A stretch of 6,579 nucleotides of DNA, taken from positions 1 through 6,579 of the forward strand of contig JAGBHJ010000221.1 in the NCBI GenBank assembly GCA_017935525.1, in the 5' to 3' direction. This DNA is from Clostridia bacterium. GTDB lineage: Bacteria > Bacillota > Clostridia > HGM11327. Of the stretch, positions 1-5,914 are shown piece by piece. Numbering within the stretch: position 1 is the stretch's first letter; each line of letters begins with the position of its first letter. The notes below the pieces were generated by a model that ran no database searches, was not told the origin of the DNA, and saw only the letters and a list, made by a program, of their open reading frames with translations. The position numbers were made by a program, and so were the translations under genes.

Positions 1-430
1 GCTTTTGTCCGCCGGAGAGTGTGGAGGGGTAAACGTCCCTCTTGTCAAAAAGGTTGATCCTCTTGAGCAGCTCCTCTGCGCGGGCAATAGCCTGCTCCTT
101 TGTCATCAGCTTCAGCTTGATGGGGGCAAAGGTAATATTCTCAAGTATGGTAAAGTGAGGGAACAGGTTAAACTGCTGGAAAACCATGCCCATCTTTTGC
201 CTTACCTTATTGATATCGCACTTTCTTGTGTTTATCTGCTGGCCCTCAAAGAATATCTTACCTGCGGTAGGCTTTTCCAGCATATTGAGGCAGCGCAAAA
301 ATGTACTCTTGCCTGAGCCCGAGGGTCCGATGATAACCACCTTTTCGCCCTGATGGATGTCAATGGAGATATCGTCAAGCACCTTCAGCTTGTTATTGAA
401 CGTTTTTGTAAGGTTTTTAACTTCTATCAC
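1..430 (-). CDS. Amino acid ABC transporter ATP-binding protein (partial, 3' end beyond window)
   Basis: This is the cytoplasmic ATPase that powers uptake by the neighbouring permease and binding protein, of the GlnQ/HisP type (polar amino acid uptake family). Reading leftward from a GTG at 430-428, 143 codons are visible. They show the Walker A motif GPSGSGKST at residues 35-43, the Q-loop region (VFQQFNLFPH, residues 83-92) and the ABC signature LSGGQ at 138-142, where the window ends; Walker B and the H-loop lie outside. The GTG start is chosen because AAGGAGG lies 10 bases upstream, inside the end of the permease gene, and because the protein then begins IEVKNLTKTF, typical of the family. 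It overlaps the permease by 14 bases (417-430), which suggests translational coupling. The family assignment is firm. The exact amino acid carried cannot be read from this subunit. Confidence 0.95.
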   Translation of the reverse strand, partial: MIEVKNLTKTFNNKLKVLDDISIDIHQGEKVVIIGPSGSGKSTFLRCLNMLEKPTAGKIFFEGQQINTRKCDINKVRQKMGMVFQQFNLFPHFTILENITFAPIKLKLMTKEQAIARAEELLKRINLFDKRDVYPSTLSGGQK

Positions 431-1118
431 TGCGTGCAAGCCTCCTTTCCATTAACTTGAGTAATGCGGACAAGCCGTAAACCAAAGCGAGGTAAACCAA
501 TGCAATGGATATGTACGGGAAATAAACGTCCAACGTCTGGCTGATAACAAGCTCTGCGGCACGGGTAAGATCCATAACGCCAAGGTAACCGATGACGGAT
601 GTTTCCTTTATGACCGCAATAAACTCGTTACCCAGCGCAGGGAGGATGTTTTTGAATGCCTGGGGAAGAACGATGCTGAACATTGTGGTAGTCTGGGAAA
701 GTCCCAATGACCTGCCTGCTTCTGTCTGACCTACGTCCACCGCCAGTATACCTGCACGGATTATCTCTGCAACGTATGCGCCTGAGTTAAGACCAAATGC
801 CAGCATACCGATCAGCACCGCCTCACGGGATGAGCTGAACACCACGTTATATATTATCAACAGCTGAACGACGATAGGTGTTCCTCTGAACAATGTGGTG
901 TAAACCTCGGCAAAGGCGTTCAACAGCTTGATCTTGCCTGTCTGCTTGTGGAGCACCTTTATGATGGCGATAACCACACCGATAAGAATACCGATCAGCG
1001 TTGCCACAAGGGCTATAAGCAGTGTATTGCCCAAGCCTTCAACAAAAAGCTTGTATCTGCCCTGGCGGATAAAGGTCCTCTCAAACGATTTTGCTATTTC
1101 TTCGAAAATTTCGTTCAT
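417..1118 (-). CDS. Amino acid ABC transporter permease (HisM/GlnP family)
   Basis: This is the inner-membrane channel subunit of the polar amino acid importer, 233 residues, a normal length for the family. Hydrophobic segments are visible at roughly residues 29-54, 72-94, 99-124, 163-182 and 200-220. The EAA loop that contacts the ATPase is clear at about 131-152 (QTEAGRSLGL, then VLPQAFKNILPALGNEF). The segment FRGTPIVVQL near residue 77 is also typical of this permease family. The ATG at 1118-1116 is preceded by AAGGA (1128-1132) with a 9-base gap. The gene lies between the binding protein and the ATPase and ends in TAA inside the start of the ATPase gene. Such permeases usually act as homodimers when only one is encoded; this is inferred here because no second permease gene is seen. 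Confidence 0.95.
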   Translation of the reverse strand: MNEIFEEIAKSFERTFIRQGRYKLFVEGLGNTLLIALVATLIGILIGVVIAIIKVLHKQTGKIKLLNAFAEVYTTLFRGTPIVVQLLIIYNVVFSSSREAVLIGMLAFGLNSGAYVAEIIRAGILAVDVGQTEAGRSLGLSQTTTMFSIVLPQAFKNILPALGNEFIAVIKETSVIGYLGVMDLTRAAELVISQTLDVYFPYISIALVYLALVYGLSALLKLMERRLARSDRS

Positions 1119-1150
1119 TAAATCAAATCCTTATCATTTGGAATCAAAAA

Positions 1151-1177
1151 TAATACGGGAGTTTTGGCTCCCGTATT
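1151..1177 (-). terminator. Intra-operon terminator or attenuator between binding protein and permease
   Basis: A perfect 10-base-pair stem (AATACGGGAG at 1152-1161 against CTCCCGTATT at 1168-1177) encloses a 6-base loop. Read on the minus strand it is followed by A and then five T (1150-1146). It lies 24 bases after the binding-protein stop and 33 bases before the permease start. It has the form of an intrinsic terminator with a short U tract, so it is likely to be leaky. It could also protect the 3' end of the binding-protein message. Either way it would give more binding protein than membrane components, a common pattern in such operons. Confidence 0.8.
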
Positions 1178-1200
1178 TTGTGCTGTGTTACAATGGAGGA

Positions 1201-2040
1201 TCACTCCATGTCGTCAACTGCGCTGTTGGAATGTGTAACTGTCCACTCGTCGATCTTGCCGCTGGAGATAAGCTCGTTGATGACCTTATCAACTACCTCA
1301 AGGAGGGACTCGTTACCCTTTGCAACTGCTGCTGCATAGGATTCGTCAGTTGTGGAGCCGTCAGCATAAACAAGCTCAATAGCCTTGAAGTTCTCATAGT
1401 TCTGAGCAACGATCTGTGCAGGAAGCTTATCAACTACAACTGCGTTGATTCCGCCGTTGCTGAGCTCAAGTGCTGCAAGAGCTGCGTTGTTGAATGTCAT
1501 AACCTCAGCGCCTGTGCCTTCAAGCACGCCCTGTGTATGTGTGCCATCCTCGTTATCAACACCGTTAACCTCGTCGGACATGATGAAGTTACCTGTTGTA
1601 CCCAACTGAACACCGATCTTCATGCCTGCAAGATCCTCGATGGTATCAACCTCGGAATCCTGGGGAACGATGATGTACTGAACGCTTGTTGCGTAAGAAA
1701 CGGAGAAGTCAACGGACTCTTTTCTTTCATCAGTAACCGTCATACCTGCAAGAATGATATCAGCCTTGCCGCTCTTAAGTGCAGGGATGAGTGTATCAAA
1801 CTTAACGTCGTGGATCTCAAGCTCAACACCCAATTCCTCGGCAATAGCCTTTGCAATGTCGATATCAACACCTGCGGCCTGACCGTTGGAGAGATACTCA
1901 TAAGGAGGGAATGCTGCGTTTGTGTACAATACCAATGTTCCTCTGTCCTTGATCTCGTCAGCTGTGGAGTACTTTGCACAACCTGTTGCGAGTACTGCCA
2001 ACATTACGACAGAGAGAAGAACTGCCAAAAATTTCTTCAT
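1201..2040 (-). CDS. Amino acid ABC transporter substrate-binding lipoprotein (family 3 solute-binding protein)
   Basis: This extracellular receptor captures an amino acid and delivers it to the permease; it has 279 residues. The N-terminus is a lipoprotein signal: KK at 2-3, a hydrophobic stretch 4-18, and the lipobox ATGC with Cys21 as the likely lipidated residue. The bacterial extracellular solute-binding family 3 domain covers about 33-265. It contains PPYEY (45-49), GVDIDIAKAIAEELG (57-71), TDERKESVDFS (103-113) and a VVVDK stretch (201-205). By analogy with HisJ and GlnH, Arg106 and Asp204 would hold the alpha-carboxyl and alpha-amino groups of the ligand, which supports an amino acid ligand. 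An Asp/Gly-rich stretch around 153-176 looks longer than in the usual family members. The ATG at 2040-2038 has AGAGG (2049-2053) 8 bases upstream, and the stop is TGA. It is the first gene of the importer operon. Confidence 0.95.
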   Translation of the reverse strand: MKKFLAVLLSVVMLAVLATGCAKYSTADEIKDRGTLVLYTNAAFPPYEYLSNGQAAGVDIDIAKAIAEELGVELEIHDVKFDTLIPALKSGKADIILAGMTVTDERKESVDFSVSYATSVQYIIVPQDSEVDTIEDLAGMKIGVQLGTTGNFIMSDEVNGVDNEDGTHTQGVLEGTGAEVMTFNNAALAALELSNGGINAVVVDKLPAQIVAQNYENFKAIELVYADGSTTDESYAAAVAKGNESLLEVVDKVINELISSGKIDEWTVTHSNSAVDDME

Positions 2041-2174
2041 AAAAATTACCTCTTATCTAATATGTATTTACTGTGAATTATATCACATTTTGCGGATTTG
2101 TCAATAGTCAAAATGCATTTTTACATCTTTTTTCTTCATAAAATTGCAGAATTTGCTTTGGACGTTGCTTTTCC
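2041..2174. other. Intergenic region between the phosphopantetheinyl transferase and the ABC operon
   Basis: These 134 bases hold the importer promoter and the ribosome binding site of the binding protein. There is no convincing terminator after the transferase stop at 2175: only a 12-base AT-rich palindrome AAAATGCATTTT (2110-2121) and some A and T tracts. Read-through from the transferase into the importer is therefore possible. No small gene was found. Confidence 0.6.
2077..2104 (-). promoter_or_regulatory. Sigma-A-type promoter of the ABC importer operon
   Basis: On the minus strand a perfect TTGACA (2104-2099) is followed by a 16-base spacer and a perfect TATAAT (2082-2077), preceded by TG as in an extended -10 (TGATATAAT). 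Transcription would start near 2070, leaving a leader of about 30 bases before the binding-protein ATG. The -10 is bracketed by GTGA and TCAC (2073-2086), a short inverted repeat that might be an operator but is too short to assert. A second TTGAC lies 7 bases upstream of the -35 (2113-2109). Confidence 0.85.
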
Positions 2175-2747
2175 TTAATATACGGGCATCAATACCGGCT
2201 TTTTACCGTTACTGCAGCAGGCGGAAACGGCAAAGCCGTCAATATCGTCATAGATAAATAACCTTGCATCGCCGCCGTCGCTGATGCCGTTTGAGGATGG
2301 ATAAAGACGGACCGACCTCAGATCCTTGGGCAATCCGTCACCCGTCATCTTGCAGAGGCTTTCCTTTAACGTCCATACGGTAAAGAATACTGATAGCCTG
2401 TCGCGGCAGGGGATGAGTGCCTCGTCCTCCCGGGAAACTGTGGCGGAGTATAGCCCGTCGGATATGGGACGTAGCCTTTCACAATCCACTCCGATGGGGG
2501 CATCGGATATCCCGCAGCAGACCATTCCGTGGGTGTGGGATATATTATAGAACAGACTGCCGTCCAAAAGGTATGGCTTGGAATGCTCGCCGTAGATTAT
2601 GCTGCACTCCGAGTACGGCTTTCCTACGTGCTTGGTAAAGACGTAGTCTAAAAGCTGATTTCTGTATCTTTTTGCTGTGGCGGCATACTCCTGCGAGTGC
2701 TTGGGATGCGGGCAATCAAAGCGCGTGTAATAAATGGCAGAGATCAT
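2175..2747 (-). CDS. 4'-phosphopantetheinyl transferase superfamily protein (Sfp type)
   Basis: This 190-residue enzyme moves the 4'-phosphopantetheine arm of coenzyme A to a serine of a carrier protein of fatty acid, polyketide or peptide synthesis. The key motifs are in family order: YNISHTHG at 67-73, IGVDCE at 85-90, with Asp88 and Glu90 expected to bind Mg2+, and WTLKESLCKMTGDGL at 125-139, with Glu129 the third metal ligand and Lys128 and Lys133 in the usual places. The length is slightly below the 220-230 residues of Bacillus Sfp. The ATG at 2747-2745 has AGGAGG (2755-2760) 7 bases upstream, an excellent fit; the stop is TAA. No carrier protein or synthase gene is in the window, so its target is unknown. 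It could be the housekeeping enzyme for acyl carrier protein if the genome lacks AcpS, or serve a secondary pathway. Confidence 0.92.
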   Translation of the reverse strand: MISAIYYTRFDCPHPKHSQEYAATAKRYRNQLLDYVFTKHVGKPYSECSIIYGEHSKPYLLDGSLFYNISHTHGMVCCGISDAPIGVDCERLRPISDGLYSATVSREDEALIPCRDRLSVFFTVWTLKESLCKMTGDGLPKDLRSVRLYPSSNGISDGGDARLFIYDDIDGFAVSACCSNGKKPVLMPVY

Positions 2748-2769
2748 ACAAAGCCCTCCTTTTTGTAAT

Positions 2770-2798
2770 ATTATACAACATCACCTGTTTTTTTACAA
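2770..2798 (-). promoter_or_regulatory. Promoter of the phosphopantetheinyl transferase gene
   Basis: On the minus strand TTGTAA (2798-2793, four of six consensus -35 bases) is followed by a 17-base spacer and a perfect TATAAT (2775-2770). Transcription would start near 2763, giving a very short leader with the AGGAGG close behind. The -10 sits within TTGTA-N6-TACAA (2763-2778), an inverted repeat that could be an operator or chance in AT-rich DNA. Confidence 0.75.
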
Positions 2799-2867
2799 GA
2801 AAAAGAGGCAAAAAAGAATATTGCATCTGTAAATTGTTAATAATTTGTAAACATGGCAGCTTATCTA

Positions 2868-2896
2868 TTGCCAGTATTTGAATTTTGAAGTATAAT
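2868..2896 (+). promoter_or_regulatory. Promoter of the oxaloacetate decarboxylase operon
   Basis: TTGCCA (2868-2873, five of six consensus) is separated by 17 bases from a perfect TATAAT (2891-2896). Transcription would start near 2903, about 115 bases before the gamma-subunit ATG. It diverges from the transferase promoter, with the two -35 boxes about 70 bases apart. The DNA between them is AT-rich with A tracts (2799-2816), a TGTAAA direct repeat (2828-2833 and 2846-2851) and a weak AAATT/AATTT inverted repeat (2831-2846). No recognised operator is seen. Confidence 0.85.
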
Positions 2897-2902
2897 ATGC
2901 TA

Positions 2903-3018
2903 AGTAACGGATTATGGTTCGTTAGCAGAGATTTCGCGCTCCCACGGAGTGCCAAATAAATATTATCACATTACGTAGCGAGGGCACAAAGCCCCGTGAG
3001 AAAGGATTGGTCACAGTA
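2903..3018 (+). promoter_or_regulatory. Long structured 5' leader of the decarboxylase operon; possible cis-acting RNA of unknown class
   Basis: The transcribed leader is about 115 bases, far longer than needed for the AAAGGA ribosome binding site at 3001-3006. Three local hairpins can be drawn: TAACG/CGTTA (2905-2909 with 2920-2924), GCGCTCC/GGAGTGC with a 3-base loop (2936-2942 with 2946-2952, one G-U pair) and GGGC/GCCC (2982-2985 with 2991-2994). A competing long-range fold pairs CACGG (2943-2947) with CCGTG (2994-2998) and GTGCC (2949-2953) with GGCAC (2983-2987). The folds cannot coexist, as in switching leaders. No known riboswitch consensus was recognised and no leader peptide with a good ribosome binding site was found. 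The pairings were made by eye with no energy calculation. Confidence 0.45.
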
Positions 3019-3300
3019 ATGGAAGAGATTTTGCAAGTTGTCCTGATGGGCGTAGGCATAGTTTTCTTCGGCTTGATATGTATCATTGCATTATGCTACA
3101 TAATGAGCGCAGTGCTTAAGAATACGGGCACCAAGAAAGAAGAAGCAGTGCAAGCAGCTCCGGTTGCCGCCGCACAGCCTGTTCAGGAAACGGAGATCCC
3201 CAACAGGGAAGAGATGGTCGCTGCTTTGTCAGCAGTTATTGCCGAGGAGCTTGGTAAGGATGTTTCGGCAATTCGTATTGTGTCATTAAAGAAATTATAA
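3019..3300 (+). CDS. oadG: Oxaloacetate decarboxylase gamma-like subunit (OadG family)
   Basis: This small membrane-anchored subunit helps assemble the sodium pump; it has 93 residues, close to the usual 80-120. One membrane helix covers about 7-30, followed by a basic KKEE turn, an Ala/Gln/Pro-rich linker (44-56) and a C-terminal helix-strand module ending AIRIVSLKKL. In well-studied complexes gamma spans the membrane once and its tail contacts the carboxyltransferase; that role is family knowledge. The ATG at 3019 is chosen over an in-frame TTG at 3007 because AAAGGA ends at 3006, directly against the TTG and so useless for it, but 12 bases before the ATG. The short sequence diverges quickly, so the family call rests on layout plus context: it is first in the operon and 24 bases ahead of the biotin carrier. 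Confidence 0.88.
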   Translation: MEEILQVVLMGVGIVFFGLICIIALCYIMSAVLKNTGTKKEEAVQAAPVAAAQPVQETEIPNREEMVAALSAVIAEELGKDVSAIRIVSLKKL

Positions 3301-3324
3301 TTCAAAAGAAAGAGGTAATGTAAG

Positions 3325-3699
3325 ATGAAGAAATATAAGGTAAACGTAAACGGTAATTGGTATGAGATAGCTCTTGAGCTTGTAGATGAGAACGACGTAA
3401 AGACAGCAGCACCTGCTCCCGCGGCAGCACCCGCAGCAGCTCCTGCACCTGCAGCAGCTCCCGCACCCGTTGCAGCACCTGCCGGTGCAGAGGAAGTAAA
3501 GGCTCCTATGCCGGGTACTATCCTCAACATCCCCGTAGCAGTTGGCGCTGACGTTAAGAAGGGCGACAACCTGATCATTCTTGAGGCTATGAAGATGGAA
3601 AACGAGATCAAGGCTCCCAGAGACGGTAAGGTTGCTTCCGTTAACGTTACAAAGGGCGCAACAGTACAGTCCGGTGACGTTCTTGTTACTTTGGCATAA
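3325..3699 (+). CDS. Biotin carboxyl carrier protein of the oxaloacetate decarboxylase complex
   Basis: This protein carries the biotin that shuttles CO2 from the alpha carboxyltransferase to the membrane beta subunit. It has 124 residues in three parts: a short N-terminal segment (1-27), a flexible Ala/Pro linker (28-53) and a biotinyl domain (about 58-124). The domain contains PMPGTI (61-66) and the biotinylation motif EAMKMEN (87-93), with Lys90 the biotin-bearing residue. In the enterobacterial enzyme this domain is fused to the C-terminus of alpha; here it is a separate gene, matching an alpha subunit that ends without one. AGAGG (3311-3315) lies 9 bases before the ATG. The stop TAA is followed at once by an inverted repeat leading into the beta gene. 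A biotin protein ligase encoded elsewhere would be needed for activity. Equivalent free carriers also serve methylmalonyl-CoA decarboxylases, but the alpha neighbour argues for oxaloacetate. Confidence 0.95.
   Translation: MKKYKVNVNGNWYEIALELVDENDVKTAAPAPAAAPAAAPAPAAAPAPVAAPAGAEEVKAPMPGTILNIPVAVGADVKKGDNLIILEAMKMENEIKAPRDGKVASVNVTKGATVQSGDVLVTLA
3406..3483 (+). repeat. Ala/Pro-rich linker coding repeat inside the biotin carrier
   Basis: About 26 codons encode almost only alanine and proline (residues 28-53, units such as APAAAP) with imperfect repetition of GCAGCTCC- and GCACCTGC-like blocks. Such linkers let the biotin arm swing between active sites. The DNA is GC-rich compared with the flanks, and copy-number changes by slippage are plausible. 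Confidence 0.8.
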
Positions 3700-3744
3700 T
3701 AGATAACCGCTTAATTACGTAGTTTTTAAGAAAGGAGTTATCTA
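3700..3744 (+). promoter_or_regulatory. Inverted repeat around the beta-subunit ribosome binding site
   Basis: TAGATAAC (3700-3707), directly after the biotin-carrier stop codon, is perfectly complementary to GTTATCTA (3737-3744), which ends 5 bases before the beta-subunit ATG. Inside, CTTAA (3710-3714) can pair with TTAAG (3726-3730). The ribosome binding site AAAGGAG (3731-3737) then lies in the internal loop, with its last G at the base of the outer stem. This fold could lower initiation on the beta gene unless ribosomes finishing the carrier gene open it, helping to set the ratio of carrier to membrane subunit. It lacks a following T tract, so it is not an intrinsic terminator. The pairing is seen; the role is inferred. 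Confidence 0.5.
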
Positions 3745-3749
3745 CATAA

Positions 3750-5012
3750 ATGGATGCTATTTTAGAGTTTTTGAAGCAGACGGGATTCTACCTTTTCTCT
3801 CAGGGAAATTGGAAGATGATCGCAATGATACTGATCGCATTTGTGTTGATATACCTGGCGATCGTAAAGAAGTTTGAGCCCCTGCTCCTGCTCCCTATCT
3901 CATTCGGTATGCTTTTGACAAATCTGCCCGGCGCAGGTATGTACCATGAGATACTGTTTGCAGGCGGACATATCCACTGGGATCTGATAGGCGGCGCAGT
4001 TGTTACCGAGGAATTTATTGCAGAGCTTAAGGCTTCAGGTGTTTCAGATGCTGTGCTGGCAACCGTAACGGTTGGTCAGAGCATTTCTGTCGGCTTGGTG
4101 GACATCCTCTACCTCGGTGTTAAGCTGGGTATCTACCCCTGCCTTATCTTTATGGGCGTAGGCGCTATGACGGACTTTGGTCCCCTCATTGCTAACCCCA
4201 AGAGCTTGCTTTTGGGCGCAGCTGCACAGTTTGGTATTTTTGCAGTATTCGCAGTTGCAAGATGCATCGGATTTGATGTTATGGAGGCTTCCTCCATCGG
4301 CATCATCGGCGGAGCAGACGGCCCCACGGCAATCTTTGTAACGTCAAAGCTGGCTCCCCACCTTTTGGGACCCGTTGCAGTAGCAGCATATTCCTACATG
4401 GCTTTGGTACCTGTTATCCAGCCCCCGATCATGAAGCTCCTTACAACAAAGAAGGAAAGAATGATCGTTATGAAAGAGCTTCGTCAGGTTTCCAAGACAG
4501 AGAGAATACTGTTCCCCATCATCGTTACTGTTTTTGTAGCACTTTTGGTTCCCTCCGCAGCTCCGTTGGTTGGCTGCCTTATGCTGGGTAACCTGTTTAA
4601 GGAGAGTGGTGTTACGGAAAGACTTTCCAAGACAGTACAGAACGAGCTTTGCAACATCGTTACGATAGTCCTCGGAGTATCCGTTGGTGCAACGGCAACA
4701 GCTACAACATTCCTTTCCTTGAGCACTATCAAGATCATCGTTATGGGTGTTTGTGCATTTGCATTTGCAACAGCAGCAGGCGTATTGTTTGCTAAGTTTA
4801 TGAACTTGTTCCTCCCCGAGGGCAAGAAGATCAACCCGCTTATCGGTTCTGCAGGCGTTTCCGCAGTGCCCATGGCAGCCCGTGTTTCACAGATGGTTGG
4901 TCAGAAGGAAAATCCCGGCAACTTCCTCCTCATGCATGCCATGGGACCCAACGTTGCAGGCGTTATCGGCTCCGCTATTGCAGCAGGTGTACTTATAGCG
5001 CTTTTCGGCTGA
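3750..5012 (+). CDS. oadB: Oxaloacetate decarboxylase beta subunit, Na+-translocating membrane protein
   Basis: This integral membrane subunit decarboxylates carboxybiotin and uses the energy to export Na+; it has 420 residues, close to the usual 375-435. The N-terminus has a membrane segment about 23-40, then KKFEPLLLLPI (40-50) and the family segment GVGAMTDFGP (136-145). The ion-path motif GIIGGADGPTAIF (184-196) carries Asp190, matching Asp203 of the Klebsiella enzyme, and Tyr216 matches Tyr229. The second ion-path motif at 362-378 (NPLIGSAGVSAVPMAAR) keeps Asn362, Gly366, Ser371 and Arg378 at the spacing of Klebsiella Asn373, Gly377, Ser382 and Arg389. The C-terminus has the conserved LLMHAMGPNVAGVIGSAIAAG (393-413). 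All residues known to matter for Na+ coupling are present, so this subunit looks functional. The ATG at 3750 has AAAGGAG (3731-3737) 12 bases upstream, inside an inverted repeat; the stop is TGA. Alpha follows after 26 bases. Confidence 0.97.
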   Translation: MDAILEFLKQTGFYLFSQGNWKMIAMILIAFVLIYLAIVKKFEPLLLLPISFGMLLTNLPGAGMYHEILFAGGHIHWDLIGGAVVTEEFIAELKASGVSDAVLATVTVGQSISVGLVDILYLGVKLGIYPCLIFMGVGAMTDFGPLIANPKSLLLGAAAQFGIFAVFAVARCIGFDVMEASSIGIIGGADGPTAIFVTSKLAPHLLGPVAVAAYSYMALVPVIQPPIMKLLTTKKERMIVMKELRQVSKTERILFPIIVTVFVALLVPSAAPLVGCLMLGNLFKESGVTERLSKTVQNELCNIVTIVLGVSVGATATATTFLSLSTIKIIVMGVCAFAFATAAGVLFAKFMNLFLPEGKKINPLIGSAGVSAVPMAARVSQMVGQKENPGNFLLMHAMGPNVAGVIGSAIAAGVLIALFG

Positions 5013-5038
5013 TTTTTATAATATAACAGGAGAAAAAT

Positions 5039-5905
5039 ATGGCTAATAAACCCTTATTTATTACAGATACTATTTTGAGAGACGCTCACCAGTCACAGGC
5101 TGCAACAAGAATGCGCTTGGAGGATATGCTTCCTGCGTGTGAGATGTTAGACGAGGTTGGCTACTGGTCATTGGAGTGCTGGGGCGGCGCAACGTTTGAC
5201 GCTTGTATGCGTTTTCTCAACGAAGACCCGTGGGAAAGACTCCGTGCTTTGAAGAAGGCAATGCCCAAGACAAAGCTTCAGATGCTCCTGAGAGGTCAGA
5301 ACATTCTCGGTTACAAGCATTATTCCGACGACGTGGTTGACGCTTTCTGCCGCAAGTCCATCGAAAACGGTATTGACGTAGTGCGTATATTTGACGCCCT
5401 CAACGATACGAGAAACATGGAGCAGGCAATGAAGAGCGTTAAGAAGTACGGCGGTATTTGTGAGGCTGCTATCAGCTACACAACAAGCCCCGTTCATAAC
5501 GAGGAATACTTTATCAACCTTGCAAAGACGTTGGAGCAGATGGGTGCAGACGTTATTGCCATCAAGGATATGGCAAACCTGCTGTTGCCTATCGACGCAT
5601 ACAACCTTGTAAAGAAGCTCAAGGAGACCGTAAGCGTGCCGATCCACCTGCATACTCACAACACAACGGGTACCGGCGATATGACAAACCTTGTGGCTGC
5701 ATGGGCAGGCGTTGATATCGTTGACTGCGCACTTTCACCTTTGGGTAACGGTACTGCACAGCCCGCAACGGAGGCTCTTGTTGCTACGTTGAAGGGCACA
5801 GAGAGAGATACAGGCCTTGATATGCAGAAGCTTTCTGACCTTGCAGTTCACTTCAGAAATGTTGCAGGCAATCTTGAGATCAACCCCAAGGTTTTGCGCG
5901 TTTAG
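5039..5905 (+). CDS. oadA: Oxaloacetate decarboxylase alpha subunit, N-terminal part (carboxyltransferase TIM barrel), ended by an in-frame TAG
   Basis: This is the cytoplasmic carboxyltransferase that moves CO2 from oxaloacetate to biotin, releasing pyruvate. The visible 288 residues form the HMGL-like TIM barrel of the OadA/PycB/5S family. The active-site motif DTILRDAHQS (10-19) supplies Asp15, IKDMA (175-179) supplies the catalytic Lys176, and HLHTH (203-207) supplies metal ligands His205 and His207. RIFDALND (116-123) and QMLLRGQN (81-88) are also typical. AGGAG (5028-5032) lies 6 bases before the ATG. The frame should continue about 180 residues to 6454, but a TAG at 5903-5905 stops it at codon 289, just where the C-terminal conserved carboxylase domain begins. 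The codon before last reads Arg (CGC) where related proteins, as remembered, have Gly. Barrel residues are intact, so the lesion is local. Alone, this piece would probably lack part of the biotin and dimer interface. Confidence 0.9.
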   Translation: MANKPLFITDTILRDAHQSQAATRMRLEDMLPACEMLDEVGYWSLECWGGATFDACMRFLNEDPWERLRALKKAMPKTKLQMLLRGQNILGYKHYSDDVVDAFCRKSIENGIDVVRIFDALNDTRNMEQAMKSVKKYGGICEAAISYTTSPVHNEEYFINLAKTLEQMGADVIAIKDMANLLLPIDAYNLVKKLKETVSVPIHLHTHNTTGTGDMTNLVAAWAGVDIVDCALSPLGNGTAQPATEALVATLKGTERDTGLDMQKLSDLAVHFRNVAGNLEINPKVLRV

Positions 5906-5914
5906 ACAAACACA

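Noticed and set aside
928..2076. A 382-codon open frame on the plus strand opposite the permease and binding-protein genes
   Set aside because: It lies antisense to two clear genes, has a Cys-rich composition with no recognisable domain and no ribosome binding site of note; it follows from codon bias of the genes on the other strand.
2073..2086. GTGA-N6-TCAC at the importer promoter as a CRP/FNR-type site
   Set aside because: The arms are only four bases and are largely fixed by the extended -10 sequence; a cAMP-CRP site is also not expected in Clostridia.
2845..2858. Possible catabolite-repression (cre) site upstream of the decarboxylase promoter
   Set aside because: TTGTAAACATGGCA misses the central CG and other consensus positions, so it is not convincing.
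2672..2955. Short open frames (69-79 codons) in the divergent intergenic region
   Set aside because: They overlap promoters or the transferase gene, lack good ribosome binding sites and have no recognisable composition.
3007..3018. TTG at 3007 as the gamma-subunit start
   Set aside because: The AAAGGA ribosome binding site touches this TTG with no spacing, while the ATG at 3019 is 12 bases away and begins the usual short N-terminus before the membrane helix.
3183..3611. A Gly/Ala-repeat open frame antisense to the biotin carrier
   Set aside because: Its repeat is only the reverse complement of the Ala/Pro linker.
5168..5659. A 163-codon open frame antisense to the alpha carboxyltransferase
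   Set aside because: It is opposite the conserved TIM barrel and shows no domain, promoter or ribosome binding site.
5903..5905. TAG as a recoded codon (pyrrolysine or another suppressed amber)
   Set aside because: Relatives have Asp here, not a catalytic special residue; no clear stimulatory hairpin is seen after it, and nearby conserved residues are also altered. The other genes with visible ends stop with TAA or TGA, so TAG rarity alone does not settle it.
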